Counted from the first letter of the stretch, positions 8,753 to 17,879 are shown. The stretch: DNA of 64,000 nt from Solwaraspora sp. WMMA2056 (GCF_030345095.1 NZ_CP128360.1:1550001-1614000), one strand, 5' to 3'. Numbers and translations are program-made. Notes: generated by a model from the sequence alone, not told the origin.

Positions 8753-10117
8753 TCAGCGCACGACGGTGTCGAGCTGGTCGGCGCCGTACCGGTCGATGTA
8801 GCTGTCGAGGTCGTCGTTGCGGACCGCGCTCCAGAAGTCCACGCCGCGTTCGGTGTCGAGCCACATCACCCACTGGTCGCCGACGAAGCCGGTGGAGGCG
8901 ACCGGAGCAGTGACGAACCGGACATCGTTGCGGATCTTGCGCAGGTCGAAGGTGAGCTGGCGGAGCTTGTCGTTGGTCAGCCCGTCGTCGACGGTGACCG
9001 TGCCGGTGATCGCGTCGAGCAGGGCGCTGAGCTGGTGCGGGCTGGTCAGGGTGTCCCGGTCCAGGGTCTCGGTGAGCAGCGCCCGCAGGTAGTTCTGGTG
9101 CCGGCGCATTCGGTCGAAGTCGCCCTCGGGCAGGCCGTGGCGCTGCCGCACGTACTGGACGGCCTGCTCGCCGGTGAGCCGCTGCGGGCCGGCCGGCCAA
9201 CTGGCGTTGAGGCTCAGCCCCGGCGTGCCGGCCGGGATGTCGACGGTGACTCCGCCGACCGCGTCGGTCAGGTCGCGCAGACCGGCGAGATCGATCACCG
9301 CGACGTGGTCGATCCGTAGGCCGGTCGCGTTCTCGACGGTCTGGACGGCCAGGCTGACCCCGCCGAGGGCGTACGCCGAATTGATCTTGAAATTGTCGTG
9401 GCCGGGGATCGGCACCCAGGCGTCGCGGGGGATCGACACGACGTACGCCTGCTCGTGGTCGGCGGTGATCCGGACGACCATCAGCGAGTCGGTGCGCCCG
9501 TACGGGGTGTCCGCAGCGTCCGCTCCGGTCGCGCCGGGTGCCTGGCTGTCGATCCCGGCGAACAGGAACGTCATGCCCTCCGGTGTCGGCGCGGGGCGCT
9601 GCTCGGCGGGGATGGCCGCGAACGGGTCGGGAATCCGCTCGATCTCACCGAGGTAGTGGTGGCCGACGAGGGTGACCGCGCCGGCCGCCGCGAGTGCGGT
9701 GACCACCAGGCCGGTGATGCCGAGCAGGGCGATCCGGCGCAGTCGTCGGCGGGGCCGACGGGTGGGCTCCGGGCGGCGGTGCGCGCCGCCGCCGGTCGGC
9801 GAGACGGTGACCACCGGCTCCGGCGCCGGGCCCGCCGGCGCCGGTGCGTCAGGTACGGCGTGCTCGCCCGACCACTGCGCATGGTCGCCCGACCACTGCG
9901 CCTGCTCACCTGACCACTGCGCCTGCTCACCTGACCACTGCGCCTGCTCACCTGACCACTGCGCATGGTCCGTCGACCACTGCGCCTGCTCGGCCGACCA
10001 GGAGGACTGGTCGGCCGTCCACTGGGTCTGGTCGGCCGGCCATGCCTGCTGCTGGGACTGGTCGGGTTCCTGCGGGTACTCCGGGAATTGGTCCCGGTCA
10101 TCCGGTCGTCCGGTCAT
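8753..10117 (-). CDS. LytR-CpsA-Psr (LCP) family cell-wall glycopolymer ligase
   Basis: A 454-residue type II membrane protein. The cytoplasmic N-terminus (residues about 28-85) holds eight heptad repeats of the form QAQWSGE, each with an invariant Trp. A basic stretch and one membrane helix (LLGITGLVVTALAAAGAVTL, about 130-150) follow. The extracellular LCP domain (about 175-350) contains TPYGRTDSLMVVRI, VVSIPRDAWVPIPG, INSAYALGG and the arginine-rich VQYVRQRHGLPEGDFDRMRR, the residues that hold the polyprenyl pyrophosphate. LCP enzymes transfer teichoic-acid-like polymers or arabinogalactan from lipid carriers to peptidoglycan. AGAGGTG lies 6-7 bp before the ATG. The LCP domain is clear; the repeated N-terminus is unusual and its role is unknown. 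Confidence 0.92.
   Translation of the reverse strand: MTGRPDDRDQFPEYPQEPDQSQQQAWPADQTQWTADQSSWSAEQAQWSTDHAQWSGEQAQWSGEQAQWSGEQAQWSGDHAQWSGEHAVPDAPAPAGPAPEPVVTVSPTGGGAHRRPEPTRRPRRRLRRIALLGITGLVVTALAAAGAVTLVGHHYLGEIERIPDPFAAIPAEQRPAPTPEGMTFLFAGIDSQAPGATGADAADTPYGRTDSLMVVRITADHEQAYVVSIPRDAWVPIPGHDNFKINSAYALGGVSLAVQTVENATGLRIDHVAVIDLAGLRDLTDAVGGVTVDIPAGTPGLSLNASWPAGPQRLTGEQAVQYVRQRHGLPEGDFDRMRRHQNYLRALLTETLDRDTLTSPHQLSALLDAITGTVTVDDGLTNDKLRQLTFDLRKIRNDVRFVTAPVASTGFVGDQWVMWLDTERGVDFWSAVRNDDLDSYIDRYGADQLDTVVR
9861..10028 (-). repeat. Eight 21-bp repeats encoding Trp heptads
   Basis: Eight consecutive 21-bp units within the 5' part of the LCP gene. The units at 9903-9923 and 9924-9944 are identical and the flanking ones are diverged. 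Each encodes a seven-residue motif with Trp at a fixed position. The near-identity in the middle suggests recent expansion by slippage or unequal exchange. Confidence 0.95.
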
Positions 10118-10265
10118 TTCGTCACCTCTGACCTCGGTCGATTCGAGATCAGACTAACCAGACATTAGGTGTCTATCAGGAGAACTAATCAATAGCTGGA
10201 ACGGATCTCGGGCTGTTCGGGTGGGCGGTTTCGGCGACTGGGGCCACTGGGGTGATCGGGACGGC

Positions 10266-10271
10266 TAGCGT
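10266..10271 (+). promoter_or_regulatory. Probable -10 element of a leaderless transcript
   Basis: TAGCGT is followed after exactly six bases by the ATG at 10278, and no ribosome-binding site is present. This fits transcription starting at the start codon, as is common in actinobacteria. The same spacing recurs before several other genes in this window. Confidence 0.45.
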
Positions 10272-10277
10272 CATGGT

Positions 10278-12239
10278 ATGTCAGCAATAGTCGGAATTGT
10301 CGGTGATGCTGGCGGTGACGGTGAGCTGGCCCGGCGCCTCGCTGCCGCCTGCACGCCGGCGGACCTGGCCGACGCCGGTTGGTACGGCGACGACTGGGCG
10401 ACCCTCGTTGCCCGCTCCTCGCCGTACGGCGGCGGCGGACCCGGACCGCGCTCCGCAACCGGTGCCGGGCGCGGACCCGACCCCGGTCGCGGGGCCGGGG
10501 ACGGCATCGTCGCGGTCGGCACCGCAGCCCACCCGGACCTGGCCGAGCGCTACCGCCGCCACGGCGACGACCTTGTCCGGCACCTCGTCGGCGGGTTCGC
10601 CGTCGCGGTCTGGGACAGCAGTCGACGTCGACTGCTGCTGGCCGGCGACCATACCGGCCAGCAGACGATCTACTGGCAGCTGCGCGGCGGTCGGCTCGTC
10701 TTCGCCTCCCAACTGCGCGCCCTGCTCGCCGATCCCCGTACCGGCCGCGACCTGGACCTCGTCGCGCTGCACCACTACCTGACCTACCGGTACGTCCCGG
10801 CCCCCTGGTCGATCGTGGCCGGGGTCCGCAAGCTGGCGCCGGGCAGCCGGCTGATCTGGCAGGACGGGCGGGTCGTCGTCGACCGCTACTGGAGCCCGGC
10901 CGCGCCGGCCCACGCCGACGCCGCGCCTGCCGCCGCGACCGGCGACCTGTCGACCGCCGTGACCGGCGCCACGGCGGCGACCGGCGACCCGTCGGCCGGC
11001 GCGACCGCCGACGTCGCCGGGCAGTTCCGGCAGCGACTCGTCGCCGCGGTCCGTTCCCAACTGCCTGCCGACGGGCCTGCGCAGGTGCTGCTCTCCGGCG
11101 GAATCGGCGCGTCCCTGGTCGCGGCGGCGGCGGCGACCTGCACCGGCCGGCCGATCCGGACCTGCACGGTGACCTTCGACGATCCGCGTCTGGACCAGCG
11201 GGCGACCGCCCGCCAGATCGCCGGGCATCTCGGCGCCGAGCACCAGGAGTACCCGGCGTCGGGGATCGACCCGGCCGTCGCGCAGGAGCTGGTCCGCTGG
11301 TGCGACGAACCGTTCGGCGATCCGGCGGCGTTCGGTTCCTTCCTGGTCGCCCGGTACGCGGCGGTGCGTTCCACCGACGTCCTCAGCGGACTCGGCGGCC
11401 CGGCCGTGTACGGCGGGTTCCCGCACCACCTGCTGCTGGGCTGGCTCAGCCGCTGGCCGGACCGGGCCGGCGGGCTGCCCCGGGTGCAACGGATCGGAGC
11501 CGCGCTGGTCGACCGCACCGCCCCCGGTACGCCGGTACGTCGACTGGGTCGGCTGCTGGAGGTGGCAGGCTGTGCCCCGCCGCAGCGCTACGCCCGGATC
11601 GTCGGGCAGTGCAGTGGTGAACAGAAGGACGACCTGTACACCGAGGCACTGCGTACCGAACTTGCCGATGTGGACAGTGGTCGGCTCGCCGAGGCCGCCT
11701 ATCTGGCCGGCGAGGGTGGCTCCACGCTGTCCCGGATGATCGACGCCGACCGGCGCGGCTACCTGCCCGGCGGCGTGCTCTACCGGTGGTCGGCGGTGAC
11801 GGCCGGGGCCGGGCTGCGGCTGCGGGCGCCGCTGCTGGACCACCGGTTGCTGGACTGGGCGGCCGGCCTGCCGGCGCGGTGCAAGGTGCCGGGCGGTCGG
11901 CGGCAGCTGGCCCGGCAGGCGGCGTCCGGCTGGCTGCCGGCGCGGCTGACCTGGCCGGCGCCGGTGTCCGACCGGTTGCCGCTGGCCGGCTGGCTGCGCG
12001 TCGAGCTGCGGGACCTGGCCCGCGACGTGCTGACCGACCAGACCTGCCGGGACCGTGGTCTGTGGCGGCCGGCGGCGGTACGCCGGCTGCTGGACGAGCA
12101 CGACGCGGGCCTGGACCACGCCTACACCCTGTTCACGCTGCTGCAACTGGAACTGTGGATCCGGCACTGGGCCGGGGTGGTGGCACCGGCGCCGACCGGG
12201 CACCGGGCCGGTGCGGCGGCTGCTCCACCGCTGCGGTAG
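10278..12239 (+). CDS. Asparagine synthetase-like protein lacking catalytic residues
   Basis: A 653-residue protein with the two-domain AsnB layout: an N-terminal Ntn-hydrolase glutaminase fold (about 1-200) and a C-terminal ATP-dependent synthetase fold (about 240-620). The nucleophile Cys2 of AsnB (MCGI...) is absent, as the protein begins MSAIVGIVG. The ATP pyrophosphatase P-loop SGGxDS reads SGGIGAS, losing the Asp. The second motif, normally LSGDGxDELFGGY, reads LSGLGGPAVYGGF, losing Asp and Glu. It therefore probably cannot hydrolyse glutamine or adenylate aspartate in the usual way. It may be a regulatory or binding paralogue, or a decaying gene, although the open frame is fully intact. 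No lasso-peptide or other natural-product genes are next to it. Confidence 0.85.
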   Translation: MSAIVGIVGDAGGDGELARRLAAACTPADLADAGWYGDDWATLVARSSPYGGGGPGPRSATGAGRGPDPGRGAGDGIVAVGTAAHPDLAERYRRHGDDLVRHLVGGFAVAVWDSSRRRLLLAGDHTGQQTIYWQLRGGRLVFASQLRALLADPRTGRDLDLVALHHYLTYRYVPAPWSIVAGVRKLAPGSRLIWQDGRVVVDRYWSPAAPAHADAAPAAATGDLSTAVTGATAATGDPSAGATADVAGQFRQRLVAAVRSQLPADGPAQVLLSGGIGASLVAAAAATCTGRPIRTCTVTFDDPRLDQRATARQIAGHLGAEHQEYPASGIDPAVAQELVRWCDEPFGDPAAFGSFLVARYAAVRSTDVLSGLGGPAVYGGFPHHLLLGWLSRWPDRAGGLPRVQRIGAALVDRTAPGTPVRRLGRLLEVAGCAPPQRYARIVGQCSGEQKDDLYTEALRTELADVDSGRLAEAAYLAGEGGSTLSRMIDADRRGYLPGGVLYRWSAVTAGAGLRLRAPLLDHRLLDWAAGLPARCKVPGGRRQLARQAASGWLPARLTWPAPVSDRLPLAGWLRVELRDLARDVLTDQTCRDRGLWRPAAVRRLLDEHDAGLDHAYTLFTLLQLELWIRHWAGVVAPAPTGHRAGAAAAPPLR

Positions 12240-12497
12240 GCGGTCGGGTCGGCGCGGTGAGTGGCGTCGCTCGTACGGTGGCCGCTCGGGCCGCCCGCCA
12301 GTCGCGCAGTGCCTGGTCGGACGAACATGACCTTGGAAGAATTCGGGTACCGGGGGAGCACGTGCCGCCCATGATCATGTTCACCATGTGCCGACCTTCA
12401 GTGATCGGGGCGAAACGGATAGTGTGGTGACCAGCCAGTGCGCCGGTGACCCACGCCAGCGGTGCCCGATGTGACAGTGGAGGTGGAGACCTACAAC

Positions 12498-13952
12498 ATG
12501 GCCGACCCGACCCCCACCAAGGCGTCCAAACCCGACAAGAACCCCACGCCGCCCGAGTCCCGCCGGCCGTTCCAGCTCTCCTCCTGGGCGGAGGCCAAGT
12601 TCATCGGCGACGTGCTGCGCACCGAGACCGTCGGCGGCGGGCTGTTGCTGCTCGGCGCGGTCATCGCGCTGATCTGGGCGAACTCGGCCTGGGGCGACAG
12701 CTACGAAAGTCTCGGGCAGTTCGTGCCCTGGCCCGGCGGGGAACCGCTGCACCTCGACGTCAACCTCGCCCACTGGGCGGCCGACGGACTGCTGGCGATC
12801 TTCTTCTTCGTGGTCGGTCTCGAACTCAAACGGGAATTCGTCGCCGGTGAACTGCGCAGCCCGCGCCGCGCCGCGCTGCCGGTGGTCGCCGCGATCGGCG
12901 GCATGGCGATCCCCGCGCTCATCTACGTGCTGATCAACCTGAACACCGGCGACAGCGCGCTGCGCGGCTGGGCGATCCCGACCGCCACCGACATCGCCTT
13001 CGCCCTGGCCGTCCTGGCCGTGATCGGCTCCCACCTGCCGCAGGGCCTGCGCGCATTCCTGCTCACCCTGGCCGTCGTCGACGACCTGCTGGCGATCACC
13101 ATCATCGCCTTCTTCTACACCGAGCAGGTCAACTTCCTCGCCCTCGGCGGCTCACTGCTGCCGCTGCTGATCTTCGCGCTGCTGCTGCGGGCCGGAAAGA
13201 CCTGGTGGTGGGCGCTCATCCCACTGGCCGCCGTCACCTGGACGCTGATGCATGCATCCGGGGTGCACGCCACCATCGCCGGGGTGCTGCTCGGCTTCAT
13301 GGTCCCGGTACTGCCCCGCAAGGGCGAGCAGCACGGCCTCGCCGAGCACTTCGAGCATCTGTGGCGACCGGTCTCGGCCGGCTTCGCCGTACCCGTCTTC
13401 GCGTTCTTCGCCGCCGGGGTGTCGCTGCGCGAGGGCGGCATCGGCTCGGTGCTGACCGACCCGGTGGCCATCGGCGTCATTGCCGGCCTGGTCCTGGGCA
13501 AGACCATCGGTATCCTCGGCGCCACCGCGCTGATGACCCGGTTCACCCGGGCCGACCTGGGCGGCCTGAAATGGGTCGACCTGCTCGGGGTGTCACTGCT
13601 GGCCGGCATCGGCTTCACCGTGTCGCTGCTGATCGGTGAGTTGGCGTTCGGCGCCGGCAGCGACCGCGACGCCCACGTCAAGGCGGCCGTACTCATCGGT
13701 TCGCTGACCGCCGCCCTGCTCGCCGCCGTCATCCTGATCCAGCGCAACAAGGTCTACCGGCGGATCTCCGCACAGGAACGGCACGACGCCGACGGCGACG
13801 GGATTCCCGACATCTACCAGCAGCAGGACCCGCCGGACGTCACCGAGGCGGCCGACGATCCGACAGCGTCCGCCGACCCGACAGCGTCCGGGCGACCTCC
13901 GGTGGGCGGACCCGCCGGTACGCCCACAGCGGCACCCGACGACAGCCGCTGA
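12498..13952 (+). CDS. nhaA: Na+/H+ antiporter NhaA
   Basis: A 484-residue inner-membrane antiporter that exchanges internal Na+ for external protons. Diagnostic segments are [10 protein letters not shown], the TD-containing [17 protein letters not shown], the ion-binding Asp pair in [19 protein letters not shown], and [17 protein letters not shown] near the end. About twelve helices can be counted. ATG 12498 is chosen because GGAG lies 9 bp upstream; an earlier GTG at 12462 has no ribosome site. The cytoplasmic tail carries a DADGDGIPD loop of the calcium-binding type and then an acidic Pro/Ala-rich stretch with two DPTAS repeats, both unusual for NhaA. The 258 bp before the gene contain no gene that I can recognise. 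Confidence 0.95.
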   Translation: MADPTPTKASKPDKNPTPPESRRPFQLSSWAEAKFIGDVLRTETVGGGLLLLGAVIALIWANSAWGDSYESLGQFVPWPGGEPLHLDVNLAHWAADGLLAIFFFVVGLELKREFVAGELRSPRRAALPVVAAIGGMAIPALIYVLINLNTGDSALRGWAIPTATDIAFALAVLAVIGSHLPQGLRAFLLTLAVVDDLLAITIIAFFYTEQVNFLALGGSLLPLLIFALLLRAGKTWWWALIPLAAVTWTLMHASGVHATIAGVLLGFMVPVLPRKGEQHGLAEHFEHLWRPVSAGFAVPVFAFFAAGVSLREGGIGSVLTDPVAIGVIAGLVLGKTIGILGATALMTRFTRADLGGLKWVDLLGVSLLAGIGFTVSLLIGELAFGAGSDRDAHVKAAVLIGSLTAALLAAVILIQRNKVYRRISAQERHDADGDGIPDIYQQQDPPDVTEAADDPTASADPTASGRPPVGGPAGTPTAAPDDSR

Positions 13953-13987
13953 CCCGCGCGGCGGTGCCGGCGGCCCCGTAGTCCCAC

Positions 13988-15649
13988 TCAGTCCAGGGAC
14001 AGGTCCAGCAACGACTGGAACGCGGGGCCGCCGCCACCGCCGAGGGTGAGCCGGCGGGTCAGCCGGACCGACTCCAGCATCCGACGGTCGTGGGTCACCA
14101 GCAGCAGCGTGCCGGTGAACGACTCCAACGCCGACTCCAACTGCTCGATCGCCGGCAGGTCCAGATGGTTGGTCGGCTCGTCGAGCACCAGCAGGTTCAC
14201 CCCACGTGCCTGCAGCAACGCCAACGCCGCCCGGGTCCGCTCACCCGGTGACAGGGTGGCCGCCGGCCGCAGCACGTGCCCGGCCCGCAGGCCGAACTTC
14301 GCCAGCACCGTACGGGCCTGCGCCGGGGCCAGATCGGCCGCCGCCCGGAACGCCTCCAGCACCGGCTCGTCGCGCAGGAACAAGCCCCGGGCCTGGTCGA
14401 TCTCGCCGACCACCACCCCCGGGCCGAGCCACGACTCACCCGAGGCCAGCGGCAACCGGCCCAGCAGCGCGCCGAGCAGCGTCGACTTGCCCGAACCGTT
14501 CGGCCCGGTGATCGCCACCCGGTCCGCCCAGTCGATCTGCAGGTCCAGCGGACCGAGGGTGAACCCGCCACGGCGTACCACCGCTTGTCGCAGCACCGCG
14601 ACCACCGCGCCGGCCCGGGGCGCGGCGGCGATCTCCATCCGCAGCTCCCACTCCTTGCGTGGCTCCTCGACGACCTCCAGCCGTTCGATCAGCCGTTCGG
14701 TCTGCCGGGCCTTCGCCGCCTGCTTCTCCGACGTCTCACCGCGAAAATGCGGGATGAACTTGTCGTTGTCGGTGGCCTTGCGTCGGGCGTTGCGGACGCC
14801 CTTCTCCATCCAGGCCCGCTGGGTGCGCGCCCGCGCCTCCAACCCGGCCCGGGTGTCGGCGTACTCCTCGTACGCCTCGCGGGCGTGCCGGCGGGCCACC
14901 TCCCGCTCGGCCAGGTAGCCGGCGTACCCGCCGCCGTAGTGGTTGACCTGCTGCTGGGCCAGGTCCAGCTCGACGATCCGGTCGACCGTGCGGGTCAGGA
15001 ACTCGCGGTCGTGCGACACCAGTACGGTGCCGGCGCGCAGCCCGGTGACGAACTGCTCCAGCCGGGCCAGCCCGGCCAGGTCCAGATCGTTCGTCGGCTC
15101 GTCGAGCAGCACCACGTCGTAGCGGCTGAGCAGCAGCGACGCGAGCTGGGCGCGGGCCGCCTGGCCGCCGGAGAGCGCCGTCATCGGCTGGTCCAACGCC
15201 ACCGCCAGACCCAGGTCGGCCACCACCTGCTCGGCACGTTCGGTCAGGTCGGCGCCGCCGAGATCCAGCCAGCGTTCCAACGCCACCGCGTAGTCGTCGT
15301 CGGCACCGGCCCGACCGTCGGCCAACGCCTGCGTCGACGCGTCCAGGTCGCGCTGCGCTGCCGCCACCCCGGTCCGGCGGGCCAGAAAGTCGCGCACCGA
15401 CTCGCCCGGCCGGCGCTGCGGCTCCTGCGGCAGCAGCCCGACGGTGGCGGTCGGCGGGCTGAGGGTGACCGTGCCCGACTCGGGCGGCTCCACGCCGGCG
15501 AGGATCCGCAGCAGCGTCGACTTGCCGGCACCGTTCGCGCCGACCAGCCCGATCACGTCCCCCGGCGCGACGACGAGGTCCAGCCCGGCGAAGAGTTGCC
15601 GGTCACCGTGTCCGGCGGACAGGTCCCTGGCGATCAGTGTGGCGCTCAT
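13988..15649 (-). CDS. ABC-F family ATPase
   Basis: A 553-residue soluble protein with two ABC ATPase domains and no membrane helices. Walker A motifs are GANGAGKST (about residue 38) and GPNGSGKST; signature motifs are LSGGQ and LSPGERT; Walker B motifs are VVLLDEPTNDLDL and LLVLDEPTNHLDL. The linker (about 240-330) is long, charged and Arg/Glu-rich, as in ABC-F proteins that enter the ribosomal E site. Members act in translation quality control or give resistance to ribosome-targeting antibiotics. I cannot decide between housekeeping and resistance from sequence alone. ATG 15649 is the natural start, since the first domain begins a few residues later. It is divergent from the ROK gene at 15689, leaving only 39 bp between them. 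Confidence 0.93.
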   Translation of the reverse strand: MSATLIARDLSAGHGDRQLFAGLDLVVAPGDVIGLVGANGAGKSTLLRILAGVEPPESGTVTLSPPTATVGLLPQEPQRRPGESVRDFLARRTGVAAAQRDLDASTQALADGRAGADDDYAVALERWLDLGGADLTERAEQVVADLGLAVALDQPMTALSGGQAARAQLASLLLSRYDVVLLDEPTNDLDLAGLARLEQFVTGLRAGTVLVSHDREFLTRTVDRIVELDLAQQQVNHYGGGYAGYLAEREVARRHAREAYEEYADTRAGLEARARTQRAWMEKGVRNARRKATDNDKFIPHFRGETSEKQAAKARQTERLIERLEVVEEPRKEWELRMEIAAAPRAGAVVAVLRQAVVRRGGFTLGPLDLQIDWADRVAITGPNGSGKSTLLGALLGRLPLASGESWLGPGVVVGEIDQARGLFLRDEPVLEAFRAAADLAPAQARTVLAKFGLRAGHVLRPAATLSPGERTRAALALLQARGVNLLVLDEPTNHLDLPAIEQLESALESFTGTLLLVTHDRRMLESVRLTRRLTLGGGGGPAFQSLLDLSLD

Positions 15650-15688
15650 GGCCCGGCGATCGTAGCCGCCGACCGGCAAACTGTGCTG

Positions 15689-16441
15689 ATGATTTCCACG
15701 CTGGCGATCGACTGCGGCGGCGGCGGCATCAAGGCGTCCGTACTCGACGAGGCCGGCACCATGCGGGCCCGGCCGCTGCGGGTGCCGACGCCGTACCCGC
15801 TGCCGCCGGAACGTTTCGTCGAGACCCTGCGCGGCCTGGGTGACAAGCTGCCGGCCGCCGACCGGGTCACCGTCGGGATGCCCGGCATGATCCGCCACGG
15901 CGTCGTGGTCGCCACCCCGCACTACGTGACGAAGGCCGGGCCGCGGAGCAAGGTCGACCCGGCGCTGCTCGCCGCATGGTCCGGCTTCGACGCCCGTACG
16001 GCGTTGCAGGCCGCCTTCGACAAGCCGGCCCTGGTGCTCAACGATGCCGAGGTGCACGGTGCCGGCGTGGTCGCCGGGACCGGCTGCGAACTGGTCCTGA
16101 CTCTCGGCACCGGACTCGGCTGCGCGTTGTTCGACGGCGGCCTGCTCGCCCCGCACCTGGAGCTGTCCCAGGCGCCGGTGCGCTGGGGGCAGAGCTACGA
16201 CACCTACGTCGGCGAGCACGAACGCCGCCGGCTCGGCGACGCGTTCTGGTCCCGACGGGTACGTGGCATCGTCGACGGCCTGCGTCCGGTGTTCTGCTGG
16301 GACCGGCTCTACCTCGGCGGCGGCAATTCGCGGCTGATCCGCCCCGAACAGCTGGCCAGAATGGGTGACGACGTGGTGGTGGTGCCGAACACCGCCGGCA
16401 TCGTCGGCGGCGTCCGGGCCTGGACCCTGGTCGGGCCGTGA
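15689..16441 (+). CDS. ROK-family protein (polyphosphate glucokinase-like)
   Basis: A 250-residue protein of the ROK/hexokinase fold. The phosphate-1 loop is LAIDCGGGGIKASVLD at the N-terminus, the substrate and catalytic region is VLNDAEVHGAG (the Asp is the expected base) and the second phosphate loop is LTLGTGLGCALFDGG. Length and motifs resemble polyphosphate/ATP glucokinases, which phosphorylate glucose with polyphosphate or ATP. However, GMPGMIRHG and the following segment are only distantly similar, so the sugar is uncertain. ATG 15689 sits six bases after a CAAACT -10-like hexamer with no ribosome site, so the mRNA may be leaderless. It is divergent from the ABC-F gene. Confidence 0.8.
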   Translation: MISTLAIDCGGGGIKASVLDEAGTMRARPLRVPTPYPLPPERFVETLRGLGDKLPAADRVTVGMPGMIRHGVVVATPHYVTKAGPRSKVDPALLAAWSGFDARTALQAAFDKPALVLNDAEVHGAGVVAGTGCELVLTLGTGLGCALFDGGLLAPHLELSQAPVRWGQSYDTYVGEHERRRLGDAFWSRRVRGIVDGLRPVFCWDRLYLGGGNSRLIRPEQLARMGDDVVVVPNTAGIVGGVRAWTLVGP

Positions 16442-16575
16442 CCGGTTCGTGGCGGAAACCGACGAAGCTGACCGGGTGACCGGCGGATGTCCGGTACGGG
16501 AACAGTCGCATTCCGTCCGTGGTTGTGCCAGCGTCAGGGTTGTCGGTGATCGCGAACCTGAAAGGTGGGGCGGCC

Positions 16576-16947
16576 ATGGATCTGTTGGAGGAGTACCGCC
16601 GGGCGAACCTGTACTTCGACTCCGGTGACCCGTCCGGGGCGGCCCGGCTGCTGGAGCCGATCATCGCCGCCGAGCCCGACAACTCGGCCGTCCGCCAACT
16701 GCTGGCCCGCTCCTACTTCCAGTCCGCGCAGCTGGGCCGGGCCGAGGAGCAGCTGCGGGAGCTGATCGCCCGGGACCCGAGCGACCACTACGCCCACCAC
16801 GTGCTGGGCCGTACCCTGGAACGGCTCGGTCGGCCGGCGCAGGCGCTGCGGCACCTGCGGCTGGCCGCCGCCATGCGGTCCGAGCACTCGGACTACCTGG
16901 CCGCGCTGCACCGGGTCGAGGAGAAGGTCAACGGAAGGGCGTCGTGA
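16576..16947 (+). CDS. Tetratricopeptide-repeat protein
   Basis: A 123-residue, all-helical protein with about three TPR units: residues about 4-35 (EEYRRANLYFDSGDPSGAAR), 38-70 (AVRQLLARSYFQSAQLGRAE) and 72-106 (AHHVLGRTLERLGRPAQALR). TPR units form a groove for protein-protein contacts. AAGGTGG lies seven bases before ATG 16576. The stop overlaps the GTG start of the Smr gene by 4 bp (GTGA), so the two are translationally coupled and their products may act together. No signal peptide is visible. The partner is unknown. Confidence 0.85.
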   Translation: MDLLEEYRRANLYFDSGDPSGAARLLEPIIAAEPDNSAVRQLLARSYFQSAQLGRAEEQLRELIARDPSDHYAHHVLGRTLERLGRPAQALRHLRLAAAMRSEHSDYLAALHRVEEKVNGRAS

Positions 16948-17198
16948 AGCTCAAACTGGACCTGCACGACATCTTCAACCGTGGGCAGGACATCGACCGG
17001 GCGTTGAAGGGGATCATCGACGAGGCGGTGGCCAAGAAGGCCACCCTCGTCGAGATCATTCCCGGCAAGGGCTCCGGCCAGCTGAAGAAGCGGGTGCTGC
17101 GGTTTCTCGACCAGAAGGAGATCAAGCAGCTCTACCACCGGGTGGAGAAGGACTCGAAGAACTTCGGCCGGCTGTTCGTCCACTTCCGCTGGAAGTGA
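16944..17198 (+). CDS. Smr-domain protein
   Basis: An 84-residue protein that is essentially one Smr (small MutS-related) domain. It begins LKLDLHDIF, the LDLHG-like strand that carries a catalytic residue, and contains the glycine-rich loop IIPGKGSGQLKKRVLRFL near residue 40. Smr domains are nicking nucleases acting on DNA recombination intermediates or on RNA, for example in rescue of collided ribosomes. The GTG start overlaps the stop of the TPR gene, so expression is coupled. A stand-alone Smr domain paired with a TPR protein is a simple arrangement that may indicate a nuclease with its adaptor (inference). Confidence 0.82.
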   Translation: MKLKLDLHDIFNRGQDIDRALKGIIDEAVAKKATLVEIIPGKGSGQLKKRVLRFLDQKEIKQLYHRVEKDSKNFGRLFVHFRWK

Positions 17199-17231
17199 CT
17201 CCGCCAACGTCGTGGGAAGCGGCGCAACCAC

Positions 17232-17828
17232 TCATCGTGGGCTGAGCGTCGCCATCGCGCGGTCGACGTACGCGGCCAGTGGGTCGGCCGTCGTCGATGC
17301 CAGCCAGGCGTGCTGTGCCGCGATCAGGCAGCCGAAGGCGGCGGCGGTGAGGGCGCGCGGCGTCGGGTCGTCGACGGCGTACGGGGTGCCGGCCGCCTCG
17401 GCGCGTTCGTGCAGCACCGCGACGACGGCGTTCTGCATGCTCTGCAGTTTGCCCAGGTAGACGGCGAGCAGCGCCGGTGTCTCCAGGATCACCTGCTGGA
17501 CCGGCTTGGTGACCTGCTGGGCTGGCGACTCCACGATGTCGAACAGCCGACGCAGCGACGTCCAGACCGGTTCGTCGCCGGGTCGGGTCCGCAGGTTGTC
17601 GAGCATGCCGTCGGTGCCGAGGTCGAACTTGCCGACGACGATGTCCTCCTTCGTAGCGAAGTACCGGAAGACGCTGCGTTGGGACATGCCGACGGCCGCC
17701 GCGATGTCGTCGATGGTCGTGGCGTCGTAGCCGTGGGACACGAACAGCTGCAGCGCCGCTTCGGCGATGTCGCGCTGTACCGCTCGGCGGGTGCGCTCCC
17801 GCAGGCTGGTGGGTTGCTTGCCGCTCAT
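17232..17828 (-). CDS. TetR-family repressor
   Basis: A 198-residue TetR regulator. The DNA-binding helix-turn-helix is at residues about 20-65 (ALQLFVSHGYDATTIDDIAA then VGMSQRSVFRYFATKED). The C-terminal ligand domain is helical and Ala-rich. It is divergent from the SDR gene at 17916, and the 87 bp between them hold a perfect 15-bp palindrome that overlaps the SDR promoter. It therefore most likely represses that reductase and itself. The ligand is unknown. Confidence 0.92.
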   Translation of the reverse strand: MSGKQPTSLRERTRRAVQRDIAEAALQLFVSHGYDATTIDDIAAAVGMSQRSVFRYFATKEDIVVGKFDLGTDGMLDNLRTRPGDEPVWTSLRRLFDIVESPAQQVTKPVQQVILETPALLAVYLGKLQSMQNAVVAVLHERAEAAGTPYAVDDPTPRALTAAAFGCLIAAQHAWLASTTADPLAAYVDRAMATLSPR

Positions 17829-17879
17829 GATGCCGCCACGTTAGCACCCGCCGCCAAGTTGGTCACCCGCCGCCGAAGT

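Noticed and set aside
10616-10637. A perfect 22-bp palindrome centred on GACGTC
   Set aside because: It lies inside the asparagine-synthetase-like coding region, in codons of ordinary use. Without a second copy or promoter context it is probably chance.
10278-12239. Lasso-peptide cyclase
   Set aside because: No precursor peptide, B-protein or transporter is adjacent, and the ATP-binding motifs are degenerate.
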